From Bosea sp. (in: a-proteobacteria) (GTDB lineage Bacteria > Pseudomonadota > Alphaproteobacteria > Rhizobiales > Beijerinckiaceae): a DNA stretch of 64,000 nucleotides. How positions within the stretch are numbered: position 1 is the stretch's first letter; the number at the start of each line of letters is the position of its first letter. The notes under the pieces are model-generated. The model made no database searches and was not told the origin of the DNA. It worked only from the letters and a program-made list of their open reading frames with translations. The stretch is taken from positions 248,001-312,000 of the forward strand of contig NZ_JAMLIX010000001.1 in NCBI RefSeq assembly GCF_023953965.1. The letters run 5' to 3'. Shown in pieces: positions 18,459 to 26,623 of the stretch. The position numbers and the translations under genes were made by a program.

Positions 18459-19142
18459 ATGTTCGCAGTCATCAAGACCGGCGGGAAGCAGTTCCGCGTC
18501 GCCGCCAACGACAGGATCACCGTCGCCAAGATCGAGGGCAACCCCGGCGATACCGTCGCCTTCGGCTCGGTGCTGATGCTCACCGAGGGTGAGAAGACCA
18601 CGCTCGACGCCAAGGCCCTCTCCGAGATCACCGTCGCCGGTGAGATCGTCGAGCAGGCCCGTGGCGAGAAGGTCATCGCCTTCAAGAAGCGCCGCCGCCA
18701 GAATTCCAAGCGCAAGCGCGGCTTCCGCGCCGAGCTGACCATCGTGCGCATCACCGACATCCTCACCGGCGGCAAGAAGCCGGAGATGAAGAAGGGCGAT
18801 GCCTCTGCCGTGGCGCTGAAGGCCGCCTCGACCGCGACCAAGGGCAAGGCCGCCGCGAAGCCCGCCGAGGCTGCCGCTGAGGGCCTCGACGCCTCGAACC
18901 TCTCGCTGATCTCGGGCATTGGCCCGACCATCGAGAAGAAGCTGCGCGCCGCCGGCATCGCCTCCTGGAACGAGATCGCCGCCTGGACCGAGGCCGATAT
19001 CGCCAAATGGGACGAGGAGCTGAAGCTGCGTGGCCGCGCCACCCGCGAGGAGTGGGTCGAGCAGGCCAAGGAGCTGCTCGCCGGCAAGCCGCCGCGCGCC
19101 AAGGCCGACCAGGCCGAGCTCGCTTCGGGCGAGGACTACTGA
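18459..19142 (+). CDS. rplU: 50S ribosomal protein L21 with C-terminal helix-hairpin-helix extension
   Basis: Binds 23S rRNA in the large subunit. Residues 1 to about 103 are a standard L21 (MFAVIKTGGKQFRV, AFKKRRRQNSKRKRGFR). The protein continues to 227 residues, more than twice the E. coli length. After an Ala/Lys-rich linker comes LSLISGIGPTIEKKLRAAGI, a helix-hairpin-helix of the kind that binds nucleic acid, followed by an acidic tail. Such fusions are known in Hyphomicrobiales. The start is set by the TGGAGG ribosome site. It precedes rpmA in the usual order. Confidence 0.96.
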   Translation: MFAVIKTGGKQFRVAANDRITVAKIEGNPGDTVAFGSVLMLTEGEKTTLDAKALSEITVAGEIVEQARGEKVIAFKKRRRQNSKRKRGFRAELTIVRITDILTGGKKPEMKKGDASAVALKAASTATKGKAAAKPAEAAAEGLDASNLSLISGIGPTIEKKLRAAGIASWNEIAAWTEADIAKWDEELKLRGRATREEWVEQAKELLAGKPPRAKADQAELASGEDY

Positions 19143-19243
19143 CGGCATCCGTCAGCGTAAGATCGATCGTCGGACCCGGACCGGCTGGCTTTCGCCGCCG
19201 ATTCGGGTTACAGGGACAGCACAAGTTTCAAGGTTAAGGCGTC

Positions 19244-19510
19244 ATGGCTCACAAAAAGGCAGGCGGCTCGTCGCGTAACGGCCGCGATTCCGAAAGCAAG
19301 CGGCTCGGTGTGAAGCGCTTCGGCGACCAGGCGGTCGTGGCCGGCAACATCATCGTTCGTCAGCGCGGCACCAAGTGGCATGCCGGCGCCAATGTCGGCA
19401 TGGGCAAAGACCATACCCTCTTTGCGACGACGAACGGCCGCGTCCGATTCACGACGAAACTCGGCCGAGCTTTCGTGAACGTAGTCCCGGCCCAAGAGGC
19501 CGCAGAGTAA
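19244..19510 (+). CDS. rpmA: 50S ribosomal protein L27
   Basis: 88 residues, normal length. The N-terminus MAHKKAGGSSRNGRDSESKR is the classic L27 sequence whose extended tail reaches the peptidyl-transferase centre, with no cleavable leader as in Firmicutes. IIVRQRGTKWHAGANVGMGKDH follows in order. Co-transcribed with rplU and closed by an intrinsic terminator at 19608. Confidence 0.98.
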   Translation: MAHKKAGGSSRNGRDSESKRLGVKRFGDQAVVAGNIIVRQRGTKWHAGANVGMGKDHTLFATTNGRVRFTTKLGRAFVNVVPAQEAAE

Positions 19511-19607
19511 GAGGCGGATAGGGAATTCTCTCGATCCGCCGGTTCCATCGAACCGAACGGATCAAGGGATTGAAGGCCCGGAACGGGTCTCCCGAAGGTC
19601 AGCGAAG

Positions 19608-19641
19608 GGGAGATGGGACCGAAGTCCCAGCTCCCTTTTTT
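19608..19641 (+). terminator. Intrinsic terminator of the rplU-rpmA operon
   Basis: Stem GGGAG-A-TGGGAC paired with GTCCCA-G-CTCCC (one A/G mismatch), tetraloop CGAA, then six T (19636-19641). Textbook Rho-independent form about 100 bases after rpmA and just before the acetyltransferase gene. Confidence 0.9.
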
Positions 19642-19666
19642 CGTTTGCGCCGACGGAGAGACGAGA

Positions 19667-20362
19667 ATGTTCCCCGAATTGACCCGCGACGATGTCTTCC
19701 GGCTCGAGACCCGGCGGCTGTGGCTGCGCTGGCCGCGCATGGCCGATGCCAAGGCCATCCTGCGCCAGGCCGGCGACAAGGCGGTGGCGGAGATGACGGC
19801 GTCGATCCCCCATCCCTATCCGCCGGATGCGGTGGAGCCCTTCGTCTTCGCGATGCGCAAGGGCAATGCGCTGGGCGAGCATCTGGCGCTCGCGATCACG
19901 CCGCGTTCGAAGCCGAACGAGCTGATCGGCATGATCGGCGCACACCATCAGGCGACGGGGGTGCCCTTCATCGGCTACTGGCTCGGCACCGCCCATTGGG
20001 GCAAGGGCTACGCGACCGAGGCGGTGCAGGGGCTGATCGACACCCTGTTCTCGCTCATCGACGTGCCGGCGATCGAGGCCGACAGCCGCATCATCAACCC
20101 GGCCTCGCGGCGGGTCCTGGAGAAGTCCGGCTTCCGGGCCGAGGGCTCCTTCCTGAAGTCGCTGCCGGCGCGCGGCGGGCTGTTCCCCTGCGAGCAGTTC
20201 CGGCTCGACCGCTCGACCTGGGCGGCGCTGAAGAGCTGGAGCGCCAGCGGCTGGGCCCATGCGCCCGAGCCTGAGCCTGAGGCGGAACCGGCACGCGCCC
20301 CGGCGCTCGGGCTGCCTCCGCGCCGCCAGCAGGAGCTGGGCAACCCCTGCCCGGCTTGCTGA
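19667..20362 (+). CDS. GNAT-family N-acetyltransferase (RimJ/RimL type)
   Basis: 231 residues. N-terminal LETRRLWLRWPRMADAKAI and the acetyl-CoA-binding stretch GYWLGTAHWGKGYATEAVQG, followed by NPASRRVLEKSGFRAEGSF, are typical of the RimJ/RimL acetyltransferase_3 group. The last 35 or so residues are a Pro/Glu-rich tail not found in the core family. Start chosen at 19667, after GGAGAG; the longer reading would enter the terminator. A GNAT gene after rpmA is common in Hyphomicrobiales. The acetylated target, a protein N-terminus or small molecule, is unknown. Confidence 0.87.
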   Translation: MFPELTRDDVFRLETRRLWLRWPRMADAKAILRQAGDKAVAEMTASIPHPYPPDAVEPFVFAMRKGNALGEHLALAITPRSKPNELIGMIGAHHQATGVPFIGYWLGTAHWGKGYATEAVQGLIDTLFSLIDVPAIEADSRIINPASRRVLEKSGFRAEGSFLKSLPARGGLFPCEQFRLDRSTWAALKSWSASGWAHAPEPEPEAEPARAPALGLPPRRQQELGNPCPAC

Positions 20363-20399
20363 CAGGCGCCGCCGTCATTGCGGGGAGCGTTTCCTGAAA

Positions 20400-21383
20400 T
20401 TACGTCGCGAAGGTCCCGTGCAGCTCGTCCTCGATATGCACGCGGATGATCTCCTCGAAGCTCGACTCCGCCCTGAAGCCGAGCGCGAGCGCGCGCTGCG
20501 GGTCGAAATCGCGCGGCCAGCCCGCGACGATGCCGTCGATCACCGGATCGGGCTCCCGCCTGATCCGCTTCACCACGCTCTCGCCCGCGACCTTGCGCAG
20601 CGCCTCGATCTGCTCGGCGACGGTGCAGGAATAGCCCGGCATGGTCAGCGCCCGGCGCGCGCCGATCGCAGCCAGGTCCATCGTCGCAGCGTGAACCAGG
20701 AAGCCGACCGCCGAACGCGGCGAGGCGTGCCAGTGGCGCACCTGGTCGCAGACCGGCAGCACGGCCTCCTCGCCGTTCAAGGGCTCGCGGATGATGTTGG
20801 AGAAGAAGCCCGAGGCCGCCTTGTTGGGCCTGCCGGGGCGCACGCAGATCGTCGGCAGGCGGATGGCGACGCCGTCGAAGAAGCCGCGCCGCGTATAATC
20901 GCAGAGCAGCAGTTCGCCGATCGCCTTCTGCGTGCCGTAGCTGGTCAGCGGGGTGGTGAAGAACTCGTCCTCGATCCTGTCGTGGAACGGCGCGCCGAAC
21001 ACCGCGATCGAGGAGGTGAAGACCACGCGCGGCCTGTAGCCGCCGCCCACGCGCCGGATCGCCTCGAAGAGCTGGCGCGTGCCGTCGAGGTTGATGCGGT
21101 AGCCCTTGTTGAAATCGGCCTCGGCCTCGCCGGAGACGATCGCCGCGAGATGGACGATCAGCTCCGGCCGCGCCGCGACCAGCGCCTCGGCCTCGCCGGG
21201 GAGCGACAGGTCGGAGACGACCGATTCGACATCGAAGGGCGCGGCCGCCAGCGGGGCGGCCGGGACGACGTCCTGCGCCGTCACGCGCGTCACCGGCTCG
21301 CCGCCGAGCACAGCGTCGCGGGCCAGCCGCTCGATGAACTTGCGCCCGACCATGCCGGCGCCGCCGAGAACCAGAATATGCAC
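20400..21383 (-). CDS. denD: NAD-dependent epimerase/dehydratase family, D-erythronate dehydrogenase-like
   Basis: Extended SDR of 327 residues from a GTG at 21383 preceded by GGGGAGGCGAG. The Rossmann motif is VLGGAGMVGRKF, the catalytic Tyr-Lys pair is SYGTQKAIGE, and VVFTSSIAVFGAP precedes it. The overall pattern (CDYTRRGFFDGVAIRLPTI, PGRPNKAASGFFSNIIREPL) matches DenD, which oxidises D-erythronate at C2 to 2-oxo-tetronate. The partner kinase and isomerase genes of the tetronate pathway are not next to it; instead it sits beside a sugar-acid dehydratase set. Symbol is by similarity only. Confidence 0.82.
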   Translation of the reverse strand: MHILVLGGAGMVGRKFIERLARDAVLGGEPVTRVTAQDVVPAAPLAAAPFDVESVVSDLSLPGEAEALVAARPELIVHLAAIVSGEAEADFNKGYRINLDGTRQLFEAIRRVGGGYRPRVVFTSSIAVFGAPFHDRIEDEFFTTPLTSYGTQKAIGELLLCDYTRRGFFDGVAIRLPTICVRPGRPNKAASGFFSNIIREPLNGEEAVLPVCDQVRHWHASPRSAVGFLVHAATMDLAAIGARRALTMPGYSCTVAEQIEALRKVAGESVVKRIRREPDPVIDGIVAGWPRDFDPQRALALGFRAESSFEEIIRVHIEDELHGTFAT

Positions 21384-21411
21384 CCTCGCCTCCCCGGAAG
21401 TCCGCTGCGGC

Positions 21412-22158
21412 TCAGAGCACGAAGCCGCCATCCGCCAGATGGATCTGGCCGGTGGTGAAGCTCGCCTCGTCGGAGGCGAGATAGACCGCAAGCCGGGCGA
21501 TCTCCTCGGGCAGGCCGAGCCGGCCCATGGGTTGGCGGTCGATGAAGGACTGGCGCACGGCCGCCTCCGTCGTCTTCGTCTCCGCGGCGATATCGCTGAT
21601 GCGCTTGAGGAGGGAGGGCGAGGCGATCGTGCCGGGGCAGATCGCGTTGGCGCGGATGCCCTGCCTGATGAAGTCGGCCGCGAGCGCCTTGGTCAGGCCG
21701 ATCACCGCCGCCTTGGTCGCGCCATAGACATAGCGGTTCGGCAGCCCGCGCACGGTGCTCGCGACCGAGGCGATGTTGACGATCGAGCCCGCGCCCTTGG
21801 CCAGCATGCCGGGCAGGAAAGCCTGGATCGTGCGATGCATCGACTTGACGTTGATGTCGAAGGAGAAATCCCAGGACCGCTCGTCGGTGTCGAGCGCCGT
21901 GCCGTGATGGACGAAGCCGGCTGCGTTGACGAGGATGTCGACCGGCCCGATCTTCTCGGCGAGCGCGTTGACCGCCTTGGTCGAGAGCACGTCGAGCTTG
22001 CGCTTCTTCGCCTTCGGGATGCCCTCCAGCAGCGCGACGTCCCTGTCGGTCGCCCAGACGGTGGCGCCCTCCGCGACGAAAGCCTCGGCGATGGCCCGGC
22101 CGATCCCCTGCCCCGCGGCGGTGACGACCGCGACCTTGCCCTTCAAACGTCCTGCCAT
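21412..22158 (-). CDS. SDR oxidoreductase, 2-keto-3-deoxy-L-fuconate dehydrogenase-like
   Basis: Classical short-chain dehydrogenase, 248 residues. Cofactor motif TAAGQGIG (13-20), NAAG motif in VNAAGFVHHGT, catalytic YGATK. The phrases GFVHHGTALDTDERSWDFSF, NRYVYGATKAAVIGLTK and FIDRQPMGRLG match the 2-keto-3-deoxy-L-fuconate/rhamnonate 4-dehydrogenase group (also DHRS6-like). The upstream dehydratase would make its 2-keto-3-deoxy substrate from an aldonate. The gene lies 28 bases upstream of denD and likely shares its transcript. Confidence 0.83.
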   Translation of the reverse strand: MAGRLKGKVAVVTAAGQGIGRAIAEAFVAEGATVWATDRDVALLEGIPKAKKRKLDVLSTKAVNALAEKIGPVDILVNAAGFVHHGTALDTDERSWDFSFDINVKSMHRTIQAFLPGMLAKGAGSIVNIASVASTVRGLPNRYVYGATKAAVIGLTKALAADFIRQGIRANAICPGTIASPSLLKRISDIAAETKTTEAAVRQSFIDRQPMGRLGLPEEIARLAVYLASDEASFTTGQIHLADGGFVL

Positions 22159-22172
22159 GCTCGTGTCCTCCC

Positions 22173-22835
22173 TCAGCCGGCCTCGGCAAAATCAGCGAGC
22201 GCGGCTTTCTGCCGGCCCTGCGTATCGAAATTCTCCGGCGCGAGCCAGACCCGGAAGGCGCGCGCCCGCGCCGGCCATTCGCCGTCGAGGATCGAGAACC
22301 AGGCGGTATCGCGATTCTCCCCCTTCACCACCATATGCTGGCGAAACACTCCCTCGGGCTTGAAGCCGAAGCGCAGCGCGGCGCGCTTGGAAGGCTCGTT
22401 CAGGTCGTTGCATTTCCACTCGTAGCGGCGATAGCCGAGCGAGAAGCCGTAATCGCCGACGAGATAGATCGCCTCCGTCGCCGCCCGCGTCCGTTGCAGG
22501 GACGGGGAATAGGTGATCCAGCCGACCTCGAAGACGCCGTGCTCGGGCCGGATCTCCATGATCCAGAGATGGCCCTTGGCCTTGCCGTCGGCCTTATCGA
22601 TCACGGCGAGCGGCACGATGCCGGCCTTGGCCACCATCGAGTCGAGCAAAGCGCGATAAGCCTGCTTGTCCTGCGGGGGCCGCGCCGGCAGCCAGTCCCA
22701 GATCGCATCGTGGCCGGCGGCGGCCGCCCAGATGTCGTCGAGATGGCGGGCGGTGTCGAGCGGCTCCAGCCGGCAATAGCGCCCCTCCAGGACCCTGGCC
22801 GGGGGAAAGGGCGGCGCCTTCCAGTTCAGCGTCAT
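22173..22835 (-). CDS. GNAT-family N-acetyltransferase
   Basis: 220 residues. Signs of the acetyltransferase_3 fold are EGRYCRLEPLDTARHLDDIW at the start, then VGWITYSPSLQRTRAATEAIYL where the acetyl-CoA loop lies, and NEPSKRAALRFGFKPEGVFR. The usual Q/RxxGxG/A is degenerate (QRTRAA), as in a subgroup of such proteins. The start codon overlaps the stop of the small hypothetical gene at 22832-23158 as ATGA, so both are made together. Substrate unknown; its place within a sugar-acid cluster may be incidental. Confidence 0.82.
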   Translation of the reverse strand: MTLNWKAPPFPPARVLEGRYCRLEPLDTARHLDDIWAAAAGHDAIWDWLPARPPQDKQAYRALLDSMVAKAGIVPLAVIDKADGKAKGHLWIMEIRPEHGVFEVGWITYSPSLQRTRAATEAIYLVGDYGFSLGYRRYEWKCNDLNEPSKRAALRFGFKPEGVFRQHMVVKGENRDTAWFSILDGEWPARARAFRVWLAPENFDTQGRQKAALADFAEAG

Positions 22836-23158
22836 GATGCGTCCTTGCCTTTCCAGCCGGCGAGATCGTGCCGGATCTCCCAGGCCTCGCCGAGCTCAGC
22901 GGCGATGGCCCGGGCGAGGGCATGGCCCTCGGCCTCCCAGGCCAGGCGCTCGACTGCACCGTCGAAATCGGAAGCGGCGGGATCGTCCTCGTCATAGATC
23001 GCGTCGAAGGCATCCATCCAGGCTTCGAGCCGGTCTGCGAGCGCCTCCGACAGCCCGATCTCCTCGGCATCCACGGGCTTGCGCCGCCCCTTGGGGTCGA
23101 GCTGCCAGAGGCCGCTCAGGCCAAGCCATTCCGGCGCGATCAGGAGCGTGCCGCTCAT
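22832..23158 (-). CDS. Small acidic protein of unknown function
   Basis: 108 residues, no recognised domain. It is acidic, with a central helix-rich part (LSEALADRLEAWMDAFDAIY, then DEDDPAASDFDG) and several tryptophans. The coding frame is supported by its ATGA overlap with the downstream acetyltransferase and by placement 44 bases after the dehydratase. The similar Trp/acid-rich spacing recalls small uncharacterised proteins that follow GNAT genes in Hyphomicrobiales, but I cannot name a family. Confidence 0.6.
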   Translation of the reverse strand: MSGTLLIAPEWLGLSGLWQLDPKGRRKPVDAEEIGLSEALADRLEAWMDAFDAIYDEDDPAASDFDGAVERLAWEAEGHALARAIAAELGEAWEIRHDLAGWKGKDAS

Positions 23159-23202
23159 GCGCGCTTCCCGGAATGCTGCGGCTTGCGTGCCATTGCCAAG
23201 GC

Positions 23203-25035
23203 TCAGTGGTTGTCGCGCGGCACGCCGAACTTCTTGTGGATCTTCTGGTACTTGACCGCCGGCTTGAGGACCATGCCCTCGGAAAGCTCGTCGACGATCC
23301 TGCGCTGGATCTCCTGCCAGGGCGTCTGGCTGCGGGGGTATTTGTAGCCGCCGGCCGCTTTCAGCGCGGCGCGGCGCGCCGCCAGCTCCGCATCGGGAAT
23401 CAGGATATCGGCGCTGCGCCGGTTGAGGTCGATGCGCACCCTGTCGCCGGTCCTCAGCAGCGCAAGCCCGCCGCCCGTCGCCGCTTCGGGCGAGGCGTTG
23501 AGGATCGAGGGCGAGCCGGAGGTGCCGGACTGGCGCCCGTCGCCGATGCAGGCGAGCGCGGTGACGCCCTTCCTGATGAGATAGTCCGGCGGGCGCATGT
23601 TCACCACCTCGGCCGCGCCCGGATAGCCGACCGGCCCGACGCCGCGGATGAACAGGATGCAGTGCTCGTCGATGGCGAGCGCCGGGTCGTCGATGCGGTG
23701 ATGGTAGTCCTCCGGCCCGTCGAAGACGATGGCGCGGCCCTCGAAGGCGTTGGGGTCCTTCGGGTTCTCCAGATAGCGCTTGCGGAATTCCGGCGTGATC
23801 ACGCTGGTCTTCATGATCGCGGAATCGAACAGGTTGCCGGAGAGGTTGAGGAAGCCGGACTGGGCCTTCATCGGCGCGTCGTAGCTCTTGATCACCTCGC
23901 GCGCGATCGAGAAGGCGCCCTTGCAGTTCTCCTCCAGCGTGCGGCCGTTGGCGGTGATCGCGGGCTTCAGCTTGCCCTTCTCGACGAGCTCCGCGATCAC
24001 GGCGGGCAGGCCGCCGGCGCGGTAGTAATCCTCGCCGAGATACTCGCCGGCCGGCTGCATGTTCACCAGCAGCGGGATGTCGTATCCGATCCTCGTCCAG
24101 TCCTCGTTGTCGAGCTTGACGCCGATATGCTTCGCGATGGCGTTGACGTGGATCGGCGCGTTGGTCGAACCGCCGATCGCCGAGTTGATGACGATGGTGT
24201 TCTCGAAGGCCTCGCGCGTCAGGATCTTCGACGGCGTCAGGTTCTCCCAGACCATCTCGACGATGCGCCGGCCCGTCAGATAGGCCATCTCGTAGCGATC
24301 GCGATAGGGCGCGGGGATCGCGGCGGCGCCGGGCAGCGTCATGCCCATGGCCTCGGCCAGCGAGTTCATCGTCGAGGCCGTGCCCATCGTGTTGCAGTGG
24401 CCGGCCGAGGGCGCCGAGGAGGCGACGAGCTCGACGAAGCCCTTGTAGTCGATCTCGCCGGCCGCCATCATCTGGCGCGCCTTCCAGACGATGGTGCCCG
24501 AGCCCGTGCGCTCGCCGCGGAAGGAGCCGTTCAGCATCGGCCCGCCGGGCAGCGCGATCGCCGGGATGTCGACCGTCGCGGCGGCCATGATCTGCGCCGG
24601 CGTGGTCTTGTCGCAGCCGGTGGTCAGCACGACGCCGTCGAGCGGGTAGCCGTAGAGGATCTCGACCAGCGAGAGATATTGCAGGTTGCGGTCGAGGCTC
24701 GCGGTCGGGCGCTTGCAGGTTTCCTGGATCGGATGGATCGGGAACTCGAAGGGGATTCCGCCCATCTCGCGGATGCCGTCGCGGATACGCGGCGCCAGCT
24801 CGAGATGATGCCGGTTGCAGGGGGCGATGTCGGAGCCGGTCTGGGAGATGCCGATGATCGGCCGGCCCGATTGCAGCTCCTCGCGGGACAGGCCGAAATT
24901 CATGGTGCGCTCGATATAAAGCGCGGTCATGTCGGCATTGTCGGGGTTGTCGAACCACGCCTTGGAGCGCAGTTCGGCGGGCTTGATGCGGCGAACCGGC
25001 TTCCTGCCGGGTGCCTTGCCGGGTGCCTTGGCCAT
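23203..25035 (-). CDS. IlvD/Edd-family aldonate dehydratase (L-arabinonate dehydratase-like)
   Basis: 610 residues, [Fe-S]-dependent dehydration of an aldonic acid to a 2-keto-3-deoxy acid. Candidate cluster cysteines are in IAPCN, TTGCDKTTP and GHCNTMGTAS; the Mg-binding Lys is beside the second Cys. The catalytic Ser lies in GRQSGTSGSPS near the C-terminus. Length and HHLELAPRIRDGIREMGG match pentonate/hexonate dehydratases rather than dihydroxy-acid dehydratase for isoleucine. The basic N-terminus up to KAWFDNPDNADMTALY is normal for the group. The downstream SDR and DenD-like genes suggest sugar-acid catabolism. The precise sugar acid is unknown. Confidence 0.88.
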   Translation of the reverse strand: MAKAPGKAPGRKPVRRIKPAELRSKAWFDNPDNADMTALYIERTMNFGLSREELQSGRPIIGISQTGSDIAPCNRHHLELAPRIRDGIREMGGIPFEFPIHPIQETCKRPTASLDRNLQYLSLVEILYGYPLDGVVLTTGCDKTTPAQIMAAATVDIPAIALPGGPMLNGSFRGERTGSGTIVWKARQMMAAGEIDYKGFVELVASSAPSAGHCNTMGTASTMNSLAEAMGMTLPGAAAIPAPYRDRYEMAYLTGRRIVEMVWENLTPSKILTREAFENTIVINSAIGGSTNAPIHVNAIAKHIGVKLDNEDWTRIGYDIPLLVNMQPAGEYLGEDYYRAGGLPAVIAELVEKGKLKPAITANGRTLEENCKGAFSIAREVIKSYDAPMKAQSGFLNLSGNLFDSAIMKTSVITPEFRKRYLENPKDPNAFEGRAIVFDGPEDYHHRIDDPALAIDEHCILFIRGVGPVGYPGAAEVVNMRPPDYLIRKGVTALACIGDGRQSGTSGSPSILNASPEAATGGGLALLRTGDRVRIDLNRRSADILIPDAELAARRAALKAAGGYKYPRSQTPWQEIQRRIVDELSEGMVLKPAVKYQKIHKKFGVPRDNH

Positions 25036-25190
25036 CCTTAAGCGTCCTCTCGCACGGCGCGGCGCCAGGGCCGCGCGCCGGTCTCACATGCGAACAATGC
25101 GAGACAAGCCATCATGCCCATCGCCTGCGGCTCGGCAAGGCCCAATCGGACGGATAGTCATACTATTTACGCCGGCGGCGCGGGCGCGCC

Positions 25191-26003
25191 TCAGCGGCGC
25201 GCGGCGGTCGCGGTCACGCCGGGATCGACCCTGAAGCGCGACGCCTCGATCACGGCCGTGCCGATCATCGTCTTCACCGAGATGCGCACCGGCACCATCA
25301 TGTCGGTGCCGGCGACGGGCGCGAGCCAGGCGGTGATGTCGCGGTTCTCGGCCATGAACTTGGTGCTGGGCCGCAGCGCCCGGTGGCCGGCGATCGGCAC
25401 GAAACGCGCCTGGCAGACGAAGACCGGGCCGCTATAGCCGTCGAGCTCGATCTTGCGGGTGCCGGCGCTCGACAGCTTGATGTCGTAGCGCGCGGCGCCG
25501 TCGAAGATCGGCAGCGTGCGGTTGCAGGCGCCGTCGTGGCCCTTGCCGTTGACCGGCATCAGGAAGGCGCTGAGCGGATCGACGATATTGCGCTTGTGAC
25601 TGTCGTTGAGCGGGACGCGATCGGGCTTCGCGTCGATCGGCGGCTCGATGTCGATGCCGGCGACAGTGCCCTCGGCCAGCGCCATCCTGACGGTCCGGCT
25701 CTCGCTGGAATTGGCGGAGCTGACGGCGAAGGTCTTCGGCGCGAGCTTGCCGCCGACGAGCACGCCGGTCGCCGCGCCCGAGCCGCGCCCGCCCGTGACC
25801 CCGCCGACGATGCCCGTCAGCCTGGCGACCATGTCGAGCTTGTAGCCCGTCCCATCGATGCCGCCGCTCAAACTCGCCGTGCCCAGCGTGATTCCGAGCA
25901 GCGAGACCTCGTAGCGCGCATCGAGCGAGGCGGCGCCGGCCCCCGCAGCCGGGCAGGCAGCGAGAGCAAGGCCAGCGAGGAGCGATGCGACGGCCAACTT
26001 CAT
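25191..26003 (-). CDS. DUF3108 domain exported protein
   Basis: 270 residues from the ATG at 26003 behind a GGAGGCAAG ribosome site. A Sec signal peptide is evident (KLAVASLLAGLALAACPAAG). The mature part ARYEVSLLGITLGTASLSG, LPIFDGAARYDIKL and VPVRISVKTMIGTAVIEA is the DUF3108 beta-rich pattern, a periplasmic family of unknown function found in proteobacteria. A Cys pair (GACNRT and VFVCQARF) may form a disulfide. It stands alone, divergent from rpmB. Confidence 0.82.
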   Translation of the reverse strand: MKLAVASLLAGLALAACPAAGAGAASLDARYEVSLLGITLGTASLSGGIDGTGYKLDMVARLTGIVGGVTGGRGSGAATGVLVGGKLAPKTFAVSSANSSESRTVRMALAEGTVAGIDIEPPIDAKPDRVPLNDSHKRNIVDPLSAFLMPVNGKGHDGACNRTLPIFDGAARYDIKLSSAGTRKIELDGYSGPVFVCQARFVPIAGHRALRPSTKFMAENRDITAWLAPVAGTDMMVPVRISVKTMIGTAVIEASRFRVDPGVTATAARR

Positions 26004-26146
26004 CCCTTGCCTCCGGAACGGCGCGAACTCATCTGCAATGCCCCCTGAATCGGTCCGAAGCATGACCGCCCGGTCGCAGCATCGGGCCGCCCTCTTTACA
26101 CCCCGTTAACGCTGAAGGCCATGTGAACGGCGGGCCGGAGTTTTCC

Positions 26147-26175
26147 TTGACGCGGGCGACCGCCTTGGCTATGGA
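26147..26175 (+). promoter_or_regulatory. Candidate sigma-70-type promoter for rpmB
   Basis: TTGACG (26147-26152), 17-base spacer, TATGGA (26170-26175), about 90 bases before the start codon. Good match to the alphaproteobacterial housekeeping consensus. Confidence 0.6.
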
Positions 26176-26264
26176 ACCGCGACCTCAATTTGACTTCCGG
26201 TGCTCGCCGGCACGTCGCGTGTCGGTTTTTTTGTTTGAGCGCCGGAGATGCAAGGAACGATATC

Positions 26265-26552
26265 ATGGCCCGCCGTTGCGAACTGACCGGGAAAGCCACC
26301 CTGACCGGCCATCTCGTCAGCCACTCGAACCGCAAGACGAAGACCGTCTTCCGCCCGAACCTCGTCAACGTCACGCTGCAGTCGGACGCGCTCGGCCGTT
26401 CGGTGCGCCTGCGCGTCTCGGCCAACGCCCTGCGTTCGGTCGAGCATCGCGGCGGCCTCGACGCCTTCCTGCTCAAGGCTTCGGCCGGCGACCTCTCGGT
26501 CGGCGCGCTCGCCCTCAAGCGCGACCTCGAGAAGAAGCTCGCCGCCAACTGA
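26265..26552 (+). CDS. rpmB: 50S ribosomal protein L28
   Basis: 95 residues. MARRCELTGKATLTGHLVSH, then SNRKTKTVFRPNLVNVTLQS and the arginine-rich VRLRVSANALRSVEHRGGLD, match alphaproteobacterial L28. The longer upstream reading (from 26190) lacks conservation; a CAAGGAACG ribosome site sets the ATG at 26265. Single-gene unit with its own promoter and a strong terminator. Confidence 0.97.
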   Translation: MARRCELTGKATLTGHLVSHSNRKTKTVFRPNLVNVTLQSDALGRSVRLRVSANALRSVEHRGGLDAFLLKASAGDLSVGALALKRDLEKKLAAN

Positions 26553-26578
26553 GCGGGTTTCCCTTTCGGGTCTGAAGG

Positions 26579-26602
26579 AAGCGGCCGCAAGGCCGCTTTT
26601 TT
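26579..26602 (+). terminator. Intrinsic terminator of rpmB
   Basis: Stem AAGCGGCC (26579-26586), loop GCAA, GGCCGCTT (26591-26598), running into six T (26597-26602). Strong Rho-independent form 27 bases after the stop. Confidence 0.93.
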
Positions 26603-26623
26603 CGTTCGAGCCCGGCTGGCGCT

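Noticed and set aside
22834..25041. 735-codon plus-strand open frame
   Set aside because: Antisense to the IlvD/Edd dehydratase with intact motifs; no recognisable domain in the shadow frame.
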